From: Rhynochetos jubatus
Lineage: Eukaryota > Chordata > Aves > Eurypygiformes > Rhynochetidae
Reading direction: 5' to 3'
DNA length: 64,000 nucleotides
Assembly (NCBI GenBank): GCA_027574665.1
Contig: CM050650.1
Coordinates: 102,521,086 to 102,585,085, forward strand
Shown: positions 23,502 through 34,735 of the stretch, one piece after another
How the letters are laid out: every line of letters starts with the position of its first letter
Numbering within the stretch: position 1 is the first letter of the stretch
The notes under the pieces: model-generated
Told to the model about the DNA's origin: nothing
Database searches by the model: none
The model's input: the letters and a program-made list of their open reading frames with translations, nothing else
Position numbers and translations under genes: made by a program

Positions 23502-26080
23502 CTAAACTGAAAACAAGTAAAACTCGTGAACAAGTATAAACGCTGAACAAACTATAAATTCAAAGTAATGTATGGTAATGCCTAAAGTGTTTACATCTAA
23601 GAATGTTAGTACTGTATTATTTATCAAAGTTAATTAACTTTGCCAGAGAAGAAGCAATATTCAACAAGTTTCTAGAACTAGTTAAAAAAATGTCAGCCTT
23701 AATGGTATTTATCTTAATAAAATTTCTTCGCCATTCAGGTATTAATATCACACAATCAGTCAAGATTGAGACAGCTTTAGTATAATTAGGCAGAAGTGCT
23801 GGATAAATCTGTTTGTTAGTACTAAATCATTTTGAGAGACAAGGGATTTCAGTTATTGCATACACCAGCAGCAGTTTCTGAACTGAACCCTAAACACAAG
23901 TTCAGTTGTAAGAATTTAAATACAAACATGATGTAATGTCAAATACGCATTTTCCTTCATAAAATACAAGGCTTTTCAGATGAAATTAGCAGCTAGAAGC
24001 TGGGTACAATAAAATAATTCAACAGCTGATTTCATAAATCAAGGTATAACACTCAACAGCATCTGAGAATCTTGTTTGGATTATATCATCATAAAAATTA
24101 TTGTATTCAAATATCTTTGTATATTTTATTTTCAGATACAGGAAAGGATAATATGGCACTACAGGATAAGAAAATAACATGAGAAAAGAAGGACACAGAA
24201 TATTGCACAGAGATAAATATAGAGCAAGTAGGAAATTGTCAAGACATAGATGAGGATGATTGTTGGCAAATGCTTTGTTAAAGCAAACTCAGAAATTAAA
24301 GATCTGTTCACTCAGAGAGGCATTTGTTTCTTTTAATTACAGTTAAGGAACAAGTGGTGATATTCTTCTGAAACCCTGGAAGTTTACAGAACAAAATATT
24401 TATGTTGTATATCTCAGTGGCAAGCAGTGATCTAAGACCAAAAACTGTAATTTGAAATAGCAACTCGTACATAAATGTTTCATTCAGGAATCAGAGTACG
24501 TTTTCATAGGCTATACATCTGAACTGTAAGCCTCAAGGCACTGTGAGCATCAGGGATTACTGATTAAAAAAAATATCTAGGTGATAAAACAAGAAAAGTC
24601 TCAGAATCCTGAGACAGAGTCTCAGAAACACCAGCAGATGGAAAAACATAACATTTGTCTATTTAACGTGTGAGCAGGGCTATGGACCAACTAATATACA
24701 TAATTTTGGCTGCTGCACATACATTTTTAAATATATTAATAAATTCTTCACTTCTTTAGAAACTACTTTCTGATGCAGCTTCAATTAACACTATTAGTCT
24801 GTAATCTCATTAAAAATCTTGTCTGGCTTTAATGGGGACAGGTAAAGTAAAGTTCAGCTTTTAACTATGGAATAATTTTTATAGTATGGTGCTGGTAGAT
24901 TAACATTAGCTACCACAGCTCTGATGGAAATATTAAAGAAGTCCAGTGGGAGAGTCTAACTATTAACACAAATGAACTGTGAGTCCAGACTTCAAAACAA
25001 AGGCAGAATTGTACTCCACATAGTTTGAGATACAATAAAGAGTATAAAAATACATTACATTATATTTCATGTTTACATAAGGTGTAGTAAAATAAGCTAA
25101 CAAGTCTCCAAGCAATAAGTGAAGAACCCAGAGAAATTTATATCTTAATTTTGTCTTACAAGAAAGACATGAGGAAATTAAAAAGTCATCCAGAGGGAAC
25201 ACAGAGACTGAAATTATCAAAGAAGAAGTGGAAAGTGGTTGACAAAACAATGAGAGAGAAAACAAAAGTGCAAATTGGATAGAAAAAATTCTCAATAAGA
25301 TTGATTTTGGTTTTGATTGCCTCTATACCTTTGGCCATCAACTGAAAATAACTATTTTGGCTCTGTCTGCAATATATTCTAGCCATGACATCTTACATCC
25401 TCACCTAAGCAAGTTTGCTTTAAAGTTTTAACCCAGAAGAAATGAATGTGATGTGAAGAACAGGCTGCAGTGTATAGAGTGCCAAAAAGGCGTTGAACAT
25501 AGTTGTGAATAATATAGAAATAGTGTACTCACTTTTGTTTTACAAGACACGACAATAGAGTGGTTAAGGTTTTGTTGCTTTTCCTGGAAGCTGTACAAAT
25601 TTTATTTTTAATAAAAAATAATAACAATGAAAAAACCCAAATCAAAACCAAACAAACTTTTCAATCAAGTAGAGGAGTATTGGCGCTAGTCCAAAGCAAG
25701 TGTTTAAAACTGTAGATTAATATTTTTTCAGAAACAGTAAGTCCCAATAGAGAGTGCAAAGGTGAAATGTAAATCAGCAAAATAAGATGAAAGGAAAACA
25801 AATATATATTTGAGGGGTTTGGATCTTTTACTAGATTTCTTCAGTGGATAGCTGTGCAATTGAATGAAGAACATCAGAAAGTTTTATATAAATTCCTGAT
25901 GAAGAACAGAATTGTCTAATGTAGTTAAAGAGGGAGAAAATTTATGTGCAGTAGTGCCTCAGCTGTTTTCAGATGAGATTCTTCACCTTCATTTAACTCT
26001 TCCCTGTACTACAAAATCTGATTTTAAATTACTGAGGCCAAAATTCAGATATAGACTAGTAACTACTGATACTATATGAA

Positions 26081-26125
26081 GTAGCATTTATAGTATGGAA
26101 AAGTAGTATTTGTAGTACTGGAAAA
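26081..26125. repeat. 22/23-bp imperfect tandem duplication
   Basis: Units at 26081-26102 and 26103-26125 each begin GTAG and end GGAAAA, with GCATTTATAGTAT aligned to TATTTGTAGTACT between. A few substitutions and one indel separate them. Confidence 0.8.
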
Positions 26126-27473
26126 CTCTCTGTCAGCTTTAACACTGTTCTTTTTTTGCTAGCTGTTTTTAATCACCTAGGATGATGCCATACTTATAAA
26201 AGTACATGTCTCTAGAAAGACTAAGAGTTTGAATCTTGGTAGAAGAAAGGGCTGACATATTTACTGCCGGATGATTTAGGATCAAGTGAAGGATAAAACA
26301 TGTTCAACATAATGCTCTTTGCCAGACCTTACTCAGCTTGCTCTGTTGTACAAAGCAGTTTATCAGAGTTGATAAAATCTGATTAAGGCTAACATGATAA
26401 AGAAGACATTAAACTAGCTCCACACTGCAGAGCAGATTTCATCCACACTGAGGAAGAAAATAATTTCAGAGCCAAAACCTTTCTAATATATCGTCCAGTG
26501 CTATTTTGTACTACACCGAGGGTAGTAGGTCTTAAATCCCAGATCGATATGAGAAGGAAGATAGTTAACTTTGCACTCCTAGATCTACAGTCCTGTCATT
26601 ATCACTAACACATAAAGCATTAGCATATTGCAATGGGAAATCACAACTCCCACAGCCAAAGATTAAAATACTGCAGACACAAACAAATAATACACTGTAA
26701 ATCCCAGATGGCAATGACCAAAACAAAGTACCGTGGAACTAGGCTTCCATTTTATGTATCTGACCATTTACCATGCTTCCACTCTATTACACAATTGAAC
26801 AATATCAGGTTGGCAATCTTGCATCAATTTACCATTCATAGGAAAACTGTGCAGTATATTCAATATACTGTTATGATAAGCTGTGCCTTTTACATATGTG
26901 CAATGCATGAGCTGCATTAACAAATTGAAACATAAACTCTATTACTTCTTTCAAACAACCTCAGTAATTCAGTATCATAGATTATTGCAATGACTCTTTA
27001 GATGACTAAGTTGGTAAAAAGACTATTGTGTCTCTCGCAGCTTTTATTGAAGATTTTTCATTACTTCAAAATCAGTCAATAACTAAGTTCAATGAAAGTG
27101 GAACTTTTTTTAGAAAATCATTCCTTTAAACCTCAGCATTTGCAAAATGTTAGTAATCTTAATCACATAAAATGTTAAAACTGCAAGGACTTATAAATTC
27201 AAAGACATCCTGTCTTTCAAACTTTTTATATATATAGAATACTATTTCAAAAAAAATTAGAAAGCCTAAATATTGTATCCAATAATGGCATATTAATGTG
27301 TTGTATAAAAATATATGGTCCTACTAACCAATATAAATATTTTCAGATTTTATCTAAAAATGTCTGCTCTGAAATAACTATCTACACAAAAAGTATGTGA
27401 TAGGGTAACCCAAATAGCCATTTCAGAGTGTATTAATATACATTTGTAGATGTTTCAGAAAGAAAGCATATGT

Positions 27474-27707
27474 CATATAGTACAGCCACCTGCTCAAAGA
27501 AGGTCCAAGTAGGTTATTTAGTACTGGGTCCCAAGTTTTGAGCATCTCCAAGGATGGATATTTCCCCAGCTTCTTTGAGAAACTAGGACTACCATCAGGG
27601 TGAAGTTTGTCCTCATATCTAATAAAAAATTCCTGTGTTGCAATTTGTGTCTGTTGCTTCTTGCCTGATCACTATGTGCTTCCAAGAGAGTCTGACTCTA
27701 TAGGAGC
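27474..27707 (-). mobile_element. Old CR1 fragment, 3' region
   Basis: In minus orientation this carries phrases of an older CR1 subfamily: CCACCTGCTCAAAGAAGGTC, GTTTTGAGCATCTCCAAGGA, CCCCAGCTTCTTTGAGAAAC, and then a segment ending CTTGCCTGATCACTATGTGC. These match the 3' coding part of CR1 as I remember it. The frame is destroyed. Both ends are diffuse. Confidence 0.7.
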
Positions 27708-28325
27708 ATATAGCTTGACAGTTTTTAATCAGAAATCATGGTTATCAATAACATAGTATTTTGTGTAGTCATATCTTCTGTGCATGTACTAATATAGTAC
27801 CAAAATAGTAGACTTCTCTTTATTTTCCTTCATGTTAATATTACATTACCATAGTATTTTCCCTAATCATTATTTACCAAGTATCTGTAGTTTCATCAAA
27901 AATATAAGTAATTCAACTGTCACATTAATAGTTTATATGTTTCCATTTCATACAGAGCTGAAAGACAGCTACTGATAAGGGTGTTTTAGGAAGTGGAGAG
28001 ATTGGTTTTTTATTTTTCTCTGGCAGTGTCAATGGGATCTGCAATAAAGTTAGTCTTTGAGTTAGCTAGAACACTGAAAAAAAAAACCCCAGAAGAATTA
28101 TAAATTAGGACCAGGACTCTGAATATATTCTAATTGTGGAAGCAGGACAAGTCAATTAATGCAGAAGGGACTTGATTATTTAAGTGAAACTTTGCTGTCA
28201 AAGGGGTAAATTTTTATATTGTGCATCATGCTCTTTTTTTATGTGGCCACTTTCTACCTTGAATTATTTGTCTAGTGACATCACTGCTCACAGACGTAGT
28301 TAGTTCAGGTCGCTACTTCGCACAG
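27708..28325. other. AT-rich non-coding stretch
   Basis: I see no gene or repeat in this stretch. Confidence 0.55.
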
Positions 28326-28908
28326 TGTCCTGGTTTAACCCCAGCAGAAACTGAGCACCACACAGAAACTCACTCACTCCCTCCTCAGTGGGAGGAGGGA
28401 GAGAATCGGAAGGGTAAAAGTGAGATAACTTATTGGTTGAGATAAAGACAGTTTAATAAGTAAAGCAAAAGCTGCACACACAAGCAAATCAAAACAAAGA
28501 ATCTATTCACTAGTTTCCAACAGTAGGTAGGTGTTCAGCCATCTCCAGGAAAGCAGGGCTCCATCATACATAGCAGTTACTTGGGACACAAACACCATAA
28601 CTCCAAACGTCTCCCCTTCCTTCTTCTTCCCCTGGCTTTATATGCCAAATATAACAACATGTGGTATGGGTTATCCCTTTGGTCAGTTGGAGTCAGTAGT
28701 CCCAGATGTGTCTCCTCCCAACTTCTTGTGCACCCCCAGCCTACCTACTGCTGGGGAGTAGAAAAGGCCTTGCCCTTGTGTAAGCACTGCTCAGCAATAA
28801 TGAAACCATCACTGTGTTATCAACAGTTTTTGGCACAAATCCAAAACATAACCCCAGACAAGCTATTGTGAAGAAAATTAACTCTATCCCAGGCAAAACA
28901 AGCTCACA
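28326..28908 (-). mobile_element. Solo LTR, avian ERV
   Basis: Begins TGTCCTGGTTTAACCCCAGC and ends near GAAAATTAACTCTATCCCAG plus about 17 bases. Read on the minus strand it is the same LTR family as 14307-14835. The family block TGGTATGGGTTATCCCTTTG is present at 28661-28680, as is GTTGAGATAAAGACAGTTTA in the R/U5 part. The flanks CACAG (28321-28325) and CACTG (28907-28911) differ at one of five bases, but the right terminus is uncertain by a few bases. No internal region adjoins it. Open frames on both strands within it (28531-28761, 28581-28871 plus; 28741-28950 minus) are not genes. Confidence 0.85.
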
Positions 28909-29256
28909 CTGCAGATCAGAAATGCATTCACTCATGGGTAGACTTTCCATTTTGACCTAGCTATATGCCTAAGAGAGAGGTTATATAGAAACATGAATTG
29001 GTGCAGTTTCTTCGGACACTGTACAGTTTTCCCAATTAATATCATCTAAAAGATTTAGCATGCAATGATGGAATTTCAGAGAAAACAGTATCAATTCAGT
29101 TCATCGAGATATATGTTTTCACAAAGAAATTTTGATTAATACTAATTGCAGCATTTTTCATCTATCTTAAGCTGTGAAATTCTCCATTGTACTTTACATG
29201 ATTGTGCATAGGATTGATGCTCAGATGGCAAGCATCCGCTTGCTCATAAAATAGAG
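28909..29256. other. AT-rich non-coding stretch
   Basis: I see no gene or repeat in this stretch between the LTR and the CR1. Confidence 0.55.
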
Positions 29257-29952
29257 ACAATCCCAAACGCAAGTACAGGCTGGGTGGAGAATGGATAGAG
29301 AACAGCCTTGAGGAGAAGGACTTGGGGGCACTGGTGGACAAAAAGCTGAACATGAGCTGGCAGCCCAGAAAGCCAACCATATCCTGGGGGGTGTCAGAAG
29401 TGTGGCAGCAGGGCAAGTGAGGTGATTCTCCCCCTGTTCTCTACTCTTGTGAGACCCCACCTGGAGTACTGTGGCCAGCTGTGGAGCCCTCAGCATAAGA
29501 AGGATATAGAGCAGTTGGAATGAGTGCAGAGGATGATCAGCGGGCTGGAGCACCTCTCCTATGAAGAAAGGCTGAGAGAATTGGGCTTGTTCAGCCTGGT
29601 TCAGGGAGACCTTATTGCAGCCTTCCAGTACCTGAAGGGGGCCTACAAGGAAGCTGGGGGCAACTTTTTATAAGGACCTGTAGTGACACGACAAGGGGTA
29701 ATAGGGTAATTAAATTAAAAGCTGGGAGATTTAGATTGGATTTCAGGAAGTTCTTCATGGAGAGGGTGGTGAAGCACTGGAACAGGTTGCCCAAAGAAGC
29801 TGTGGATGCCCCATCCCTGGAAGCATTGGAGGCCAGGTTGGACAAGGCTTTGAGAAACTTAGCCTAGTGCAGGGTGTCCCTGCCCATGGCAGGGTGTTGG
29901 AAGCAGATGATCTTTAAGGTCCCTTCTAGTCCAAACCTATCTATGATTCTAT
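29257..29952 (+). mobile_element. CR1 3' fragment, ORF2 C-terminus and 3' UTR
   Basis: Plus-strand CR1 starts in the ORF2 segment after the RT catalytic block (CAATCCCAAACGCAAGTACA). It runs through the conserved C-terminal part (about 29700-29865, encoding a segment like RFRLDFRKFFMERVVKHW) to the natural stop at 29865-29867. The 3' UTR ends TCCAAACCTATCTATGATTC. The frame is interrupted by several stops and indels, including a deletion around 29360. No target duplication could be identified. Confidence 0.93.
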
Positions 29953-30402
29953 AAATATAATCTCCATGCTCTACATATTCTATTGCTTTCATTTTCTTTA
30001 AGTTTTTTGGAACTTCTTCAGTGTTAAAAAGGGTCATTCAAAATTATCATATTCTGATCAGAGTTCACCTTATCTAGCTCTTTCAAAACTGTGATAAAGA
30101 TGACTCTGAAGACTTTAAATTGCTTTTAGAAGTATTAAATACTCTGCAGGGTTAATGTTAAATTCAAATATCTTCATTTTTTTATGTGATATGTCATCTG
30201 AGGTGTTTTTTTAAAAGCCAAGAAGTTTTTATTGAACAATTCTGACTTTGACATTATTATTGGTGTTTTGAAGATTTCCATTAGGTACCAGAAAGTGCTA
30301 CTCAACAGCTTTCCTTAGGGAAAGTATCTTTGAGATCCTGTTATTATAAATTATTTGTCCATATTATATTATTCCTTATATCTGAAAATTCCTGTTTACA
30401 TG
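29953..30402. other. AT-rich non-coding stretch
   Basis: I see no gene or repeat in this stretch. Its last five bases (ACATG, 30398-30402) are the left copy of the target duplication of the next LTR. Confidence 0.6.
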
Positions 30403-31209
30403 TGTCATGGTTTACTCCGGCTAGCAAAATACCATGAAGCCGCTCTCACAAATCCCCCTCCGCTCCTCCAGTGGAGGGGAAGAATCGGAGGAAAAAGAAA
30501 TAAGGAAGCTCATAAAAATGAGATAGGAACTGTTTACTACTAATAAGAAATAATTAAAATAGTAGAAAATAAAACATATGATACAATAGATACAATATGA
30601 TACAATTTCTCACCATCCACTGACCAATGCACACCCAGATGTTGAGTAGTGAAAGTCAGACCCAGAGAGCCCGATAACCACAGCCTGAGAGCGGTCGCAG
30701 TCTGAGAGCCGCAGCCCGAGGGCTGGAGCCTGGGAGCTAGCTCAGCAGATTCTGAGCGAACCCTATCAGCAGCAGCGCGGCCAGGAACTCTTAACAACCC
30801 ACTAGCTCCCACATGTACAAGACAGCACAATAGTTAGCAAAGCAGCTAACTCAGGAGAGTGTTAGAAAGTGTCCGGGAGTAGACGAGCAAGGGATTAAGG
30901 GAGAGAGTAATGGGAAGAGTAATGGCTACCGGACCCCTCCCCCACCCAAGACCCAGAACATGACGTACTATGGAATGAAATACTTCCTTGGTCTGTTTGG
31001 GTCAGCTGTGTCCCCTACGCTGCTTGCGAGACAGCGAGAGCTGGGAACGCAGCTACAATATACAAAGAGGTGGAAGACCTTGAATTCAATACAGGCCCTC
31101 CCCAGCACCAGCTGAGGCCTTATCAGTATTTTCTCTTAGTGTCTAGCAACACAGTTCCCTGGTAACCACAGTAAATGGAGTTAACCCCTTCCTGACTGAA
31201 CCCACCACA
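30403..31209 (-). mobile_element. Complete solo LTR with perfect 5-bp target duplication
   Basis: The element starts TGTCATGGTTTACTCCGGC and ends GACTGAACCCACCACA, giving TG...CA termini on either strand. It is flanked by identical ACATG pentamers at 30398-30402 and 31210-31214. By its terminal motifs and AGTGGAGGGGAAGAATCGGA block it belongs to the same broad class as the neighbouring LTRs, but it is a distinct, longer subfamily (807 bp). It keeps many CpG dinucleotides while the flanks are CpG-poor, so it is comparatively young. A 5-bp duplication fits ERVL-type integration. No internal sequence is present, so it is a solo LTR formed by recombination. The frame at 30540-30830 minus lies inside it and is not a gene. 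Confidence 0.93.
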
Positions 31210-31846
31210 ACATGGTCCCAGTACAATGCCATTTTTATCTACTTTTTTCTTGATAACTTCACTATGTAAAATATAGTGTTTACCAGAATTTTGTGTACAG
31301 GACTGCTACATTCAAACCCCATCTCTTTTCAGCTATTTTGACTGTTTCCTCATAATTCTGATAGTCAAACCAGAAATACCAATCTATGGTGACATCTTTG
31401 TAGAACTTCCCATTTGCCTTCCATTTGGGTAATAATTGTAGAACATATTGGTTTACAAACACTTAGTCAATTGCCACCAACATATCTATTGTATTACTTG
31501 CTTAGACACATCGACTGATTTACAATGCTCTGGTAAGTCTACCACCTAGTTAAGGAAAAATGTTGTACTCTTTGGCCTTTTGGCATAATTATTATAAATC
31601 AGAACCAACTTGGTCTTTACTGCCTGCAGGATATATTTCAGTGTTAATCAAAAAACTACTCCATTTCCTAGAAGAAACTATTCTTCTTTCCTGCATGCCC
31701 TAAACTGACTTAAGCCTCCCAAGTCTAATAATTTTAAAAATGCCTCTGGCTGGCTGTCAGTGTTGCCCACAAAGGCACTGTAGCAGTCATCAGGGAGTTG
31801 ACCAATGTTGGCAAAGTGAAAATTGATTTACATTTAGACAGCTCCC

Positions 31847-31872
31847 TTTTTTTTTTTTTTTTTTTTTTTTTT
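31847..31872. repeat. Poly(T) run of 26
   Basis: A perfect T run lies between GCTCCC and CCTTTCATTG. Short open frames crossing it (31734-31934 minus) are artefacts of the homopolymer. Confidence 0.95.
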
Positions 31873-31980
31873 CCTTTCATTGAGTTCACTAGCTCTGGAA
31901 TTTGCTGAGGTGAGAAGGACCTGGAAGCCCTCATCCATCATCAAATGGCTGTGGGATGCTTCTGCCATACAACCGTGATA

Positions 31981-32012
31981 AAGAAAAAAACAAAAACAAA
32001 AACAAAAAAAAC
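31981..32012. repeat. (CAAAAA)n tract
   Basis: An A-rich segment with regularly spaced single C residues, about six bases apart, ends at CCCC. Confidence 0.85.
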
Positions 32013-32626
32013 CCCAGTGCTACAGTATAACATGGAAGGTCTTTCAAGGGAATCAGGACAACATAAGAACCACTGTGTAATGACCTTTAGGAGACCTTAT
32101 TTTGGAATAACATTCAAAATTCTGTTCTGTGTTTACATTCCCTTCATGATCTGTGTTCAGAAAGGATATCATAGAACTACCTGACACAGGAATATATGTA
32201 AAGAAGGGCAATATATATAAAAAAGACTAGAATAACTACCAAAACAAAACACATATTCAATGATTTTTTTCCTTCTTTTGTAAATTGGCAAAAAGAAATG
32301 TTGAATTTGACTATTGCTGATAAACACATCAGTGTAAACATAAAAAAGTTAGGAAAAATATTCAAATCACAAGACAATTACTTCATTCACAAAAAACAAG
32401 GATTATTCACAAAACAAGAATTGTATCTGGATAGAAATTAGAAGACCTTTAACTGTGAAAGAACTCTATATCTGTGACAGATCTTTATTCACTGTAATAG
32501 TGATAAGAAAATTACTTTTAAGATGGGCCTGGGTAAGTTTATGAAAATGATTGTTTTATCTGAGGACTGTGGTAATACAGGATTGGATTAAATGATAGAA
32601 GGTCTGGTTAATTTCTATAATTATCT

Positions 32627-32914
32627 AACAGATGAAATTCCCTCCCTTTACCGCTGTGTGTCAGTACCCATCTGGATCCAAGCGACAACTGAATTCCATT
32701 TGGTTGAGACTCAGCAGTAACATTGTCAGGCATGAAATACTGGACATCTGCAGATATCCACAGAAAGTGTCTGCTGCTCAGCCAGGATGCAGTAACTTTC
32801 AATGTTTGCTTTCATGTTGTTCAGCTATTTGCATTATAAAGCCTTCAAACAGGAGGCCAATTAATATTTTCAACCTCAGGTCACGTGCACCATTTAATGC
32901 AACTGTGAGTTAAA
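32627..32914. promoter_or_regulatory. Candidate conserved non-coding element (speculative)
   Basis: This block is of higher complexity and more balanced composition than its flanks and is free of recognised repeats. It clusters motifs bound by developmental regulators: a perfect octamer ATTTGCAT (32827-32834), a homeodomain-like CCAATTAATA nearby, and a nuclear-receptor half site overlapping an E-box (AGGTCACGTG, 32878-32887). A 93-codon frame at 32632-32913 is open on the plus strand and an overlapping frame is open on the minus strand, but neither shows a domain. An enhancer-like role is an inference from motif content only. Confidence 0.25.
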
Positions 32915-33197
32915 ATTACAGGATATGGTCTGGACTTTGGACCATTAAACTTTTACCTGTATTATCCAGAGTACGGTTATTTTTTATTTTGTTTGGAAGA
33001 CTGGCTGTCAAAGGAGGATTTTTAGATAACTGCAGTAATCTTATAATAATATATAATAATTCAGTAATTCCCAACTGAATAAATAATATTTGAAACTTTT
33101 AGGTCTTTTTTCAGGCAGAAACCTTTAGTATAAATTATGGTAACTTACTGGTACTGAAAGGGAGTTTACAGTTTATTTAGAATGTAATCCACATGTG

Positions 33198-33763
33198 TGT
33201 ACTGATTGGGCCACAGTGGAGTTAAATTTTCTTCATAGCAACTTGTGCAGTGCTGTGGTTTGAGTTTCTGACCAACACTATGCTAATAACATATCAGTGT
33301 TTTAGTACTTGCTGAACAGCATTTGCACGGCATCAAGGCCATCTCTTTTTCTCTGCACCCCTGGTGTATAGATTGGGGGTGCACAGGAGGTTGGGAGGGA
33401 ACACAACCATGCAGATAACTCAAATTAACCAGAAGAGTTCTTCCATGCTGTATAATATTTGTAATACTAAAATTCAGGAGAGTGGTTTTTAGGGAGGTTA
33501 GCTATCTTCCACAGGGGAACTACCTGGCCATCAACCTACCTGTGGGAGGTGGCGAGCGTGTTTTCATCATTTGGTTTCTTTGTCTTCTCTCTTTCTTATT
33601 CTGCTTTTCCTATGCTTTCTAAACTATTTCTATCCCAACTCTTGAGTTTTCTTGTTTTTACTCTTCCTTTTCTCTTCCCATGCCCCACTGGAGGCCAAGG
33701 TGGGGAAGAGTGAGCAAGCAGCTCTGTGGTGCTTAGCTGCCTTGCAGGGCTTAACCCACAACA
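33198..33763 (+). mobile_element. Solo LTR, avian ERV
   Basis: Starts near TGTACTGATTGGGCCACAG and ends near GGCTTAACCCACAACA. Shared family blocks include GAGTTAAATTTTCTTCATAG at the 5' side and GTGGTGCTTAGCTGCCTTGC at the 3' side, both recognisable in reverse in the LTRs at 28326 and 60874. It is more diverged in the middle (33400-33500), where the promoter-like block is degraded. No convincing target duplication was found, so the edges could be off by several bases. Confidence 0.8.
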
Positions 33764-34243
33764 ACGCAAAACAGAATAGATGCAGAAAAGTATAAGAAGG
33801 TGCCATAGGATCTTTAACAGCACTGAATGCTCCGGATCGGGGTTTTTTTCAGATCATATGCAGGCCATTGGTTAATTTAAAAACATCAAGATAAAACATG
33901 AAACAAATAATGAGCACTGTTGCAGAAGAGGATCCTACAATTCATGGCATTAGAAGTTTTCCATTGAAGGTTCAGAGCATTCACCTTATGTACTGAACAA
34001 ATTCTGACAATTCAAGGAAGGCAAAAGTGCATACAGTTAGAAGAATTTGAAAATAAAATATGTTTTTGTTATGAATGCTTCATCTAATGGCAATCAATTT
34101 TTAGGCACAAAAAGAGAGAAAAAAAATCAAATTAAATATTCTTTAAAGCCTTGAAAACATCCCTGCTAATTCTTTTTCCAAATTCATGCCGTAAAGGAAA
34201 GATTCAGCTTAACAACCAGAGTTGTTAAGTAGGTATTCCTTAA
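33764..34243. other. AT-rich non-coding stretch
   Basis: I see no gene or repeat in this stretch between two LTRs. Confidence 0.55.
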
Positions 34244-34735
34244 TGTAGTGCTGGACACAATGGGGACAGCTGCTCCAAAAGTGTGTACCTGTCATCACAT
34301 TCACAGAGCTTTTATTCCCTTTCATATATGCATATGCATTTATTTCCCAGAAAGGGAGGGAATATTATAATTTTTCCTGGAACTTATTTACCTACGTCTC
34401 CTCCTCCAGGCACATGCGTAGTACTTCCTGCCAGTGGTCTTTTGGGGTCTTTTGATGAAGACTCCAAGTCTCCCTCACAAATAATCCTTTGACCTTTTCT
34501 TCTACTTGGCCCTTGCCAAATAAAATCCAGCTTGGGTCAGTCCCTTTTGCCTGCCTTGCAGCTCAGCTTATCTTTGTGGTTTAGGAGACATTCCTTACAT
34601 ACCAAGTTCCTCATAAATATAAACAATAGGTTAACTACTTAGAAAGATATGAGTTTAGGTTAAATAGCAGTAAGATATGCGAGTTTAGACTAAAGAGCAG
34701 TATGATATGTGACTTTATGCTAAAGAGCAGTAATC
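34244..34735 (-). mobile_element. LTR of a second avian ERV class (ERVK-like)
   Basis: Begins TGTAGTGCTGGACACAATGG. It contains CACATGCGTAGTACTTCCTG, TCTTTTGATGAAGACTCCAA and CCAAATAAAATCCAGCTTGG, a series I recognise from an avian ERVK-type LTR in reverse orientation. It differs completely from the other LTRs in the window. The far end contains three tandem ~30-bp units (34646-34733). In minus orientation these sit at the 5' side, where U3 enhancers lie. The right terminus is unclear and no target duplication was found. The class is from memory. Confidence 0.6.
34646..34733. repeat. ~30-bp tandem repeat, three copies
   Basis: Units at 34646-34673, 34674-34703 and 34704-34733 each begin GATATG and end with TAAA(T/G)AGCAGTA followed by A or T. 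They differ at a few bases and the first is two bases shorter. They lie at the U3 side of the LTR-like sequence. Confidence 0.9.

Larger units (their letters stand above)
22339..27473. other. AT-rich non-coding stretch with hairpins and small repeats
   Basis: No gene is visible. It contains a C-rich patch at 23221-23255, two perfect hairpins at 23453-23501 and an imperfect tandem duplication at 26081-26125. The frames at 24963-25295 and 25186-25386 (minus) overlap each other and show only low-complexity hydrophobic residues. Confidence 0.55.
31210..33197. other. Non-coding stretch with simple repeats and a candidate regulatory element
   Basis: No gene is visible. It contains a poly(T) of 26 at 31847-31872, a CAAAAA tract at 31981-32012 and the higher-complexity segment 32627-32914, listed separately. 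Confidence 0.55.

Noticed and set aside
24963-25386. Overlapping minus-strand hydrophobic frames
   Set aside because: They are Phe/Leu/Ser-rich translation of A-rich plus-strand DNA. No domain, and no reason to prefer either frame.
28531-28950. Overlapping frames on both strands
   Set aside because: They lie inside a solo ERV LTR and frames on both strands are similarly open.
30540-30830. 96-codon minus-strand frame, Arg/Ala rich
   Set aside because: It falls inside the LTR 30403-31209 in its GC-rich part and has no domain. It may be read through by LTR transcription, but there is no support for a gene.
31734-31934. Frame with a Lys run
   Set aside because: It is produced by the poly(T) at 31847-31872.
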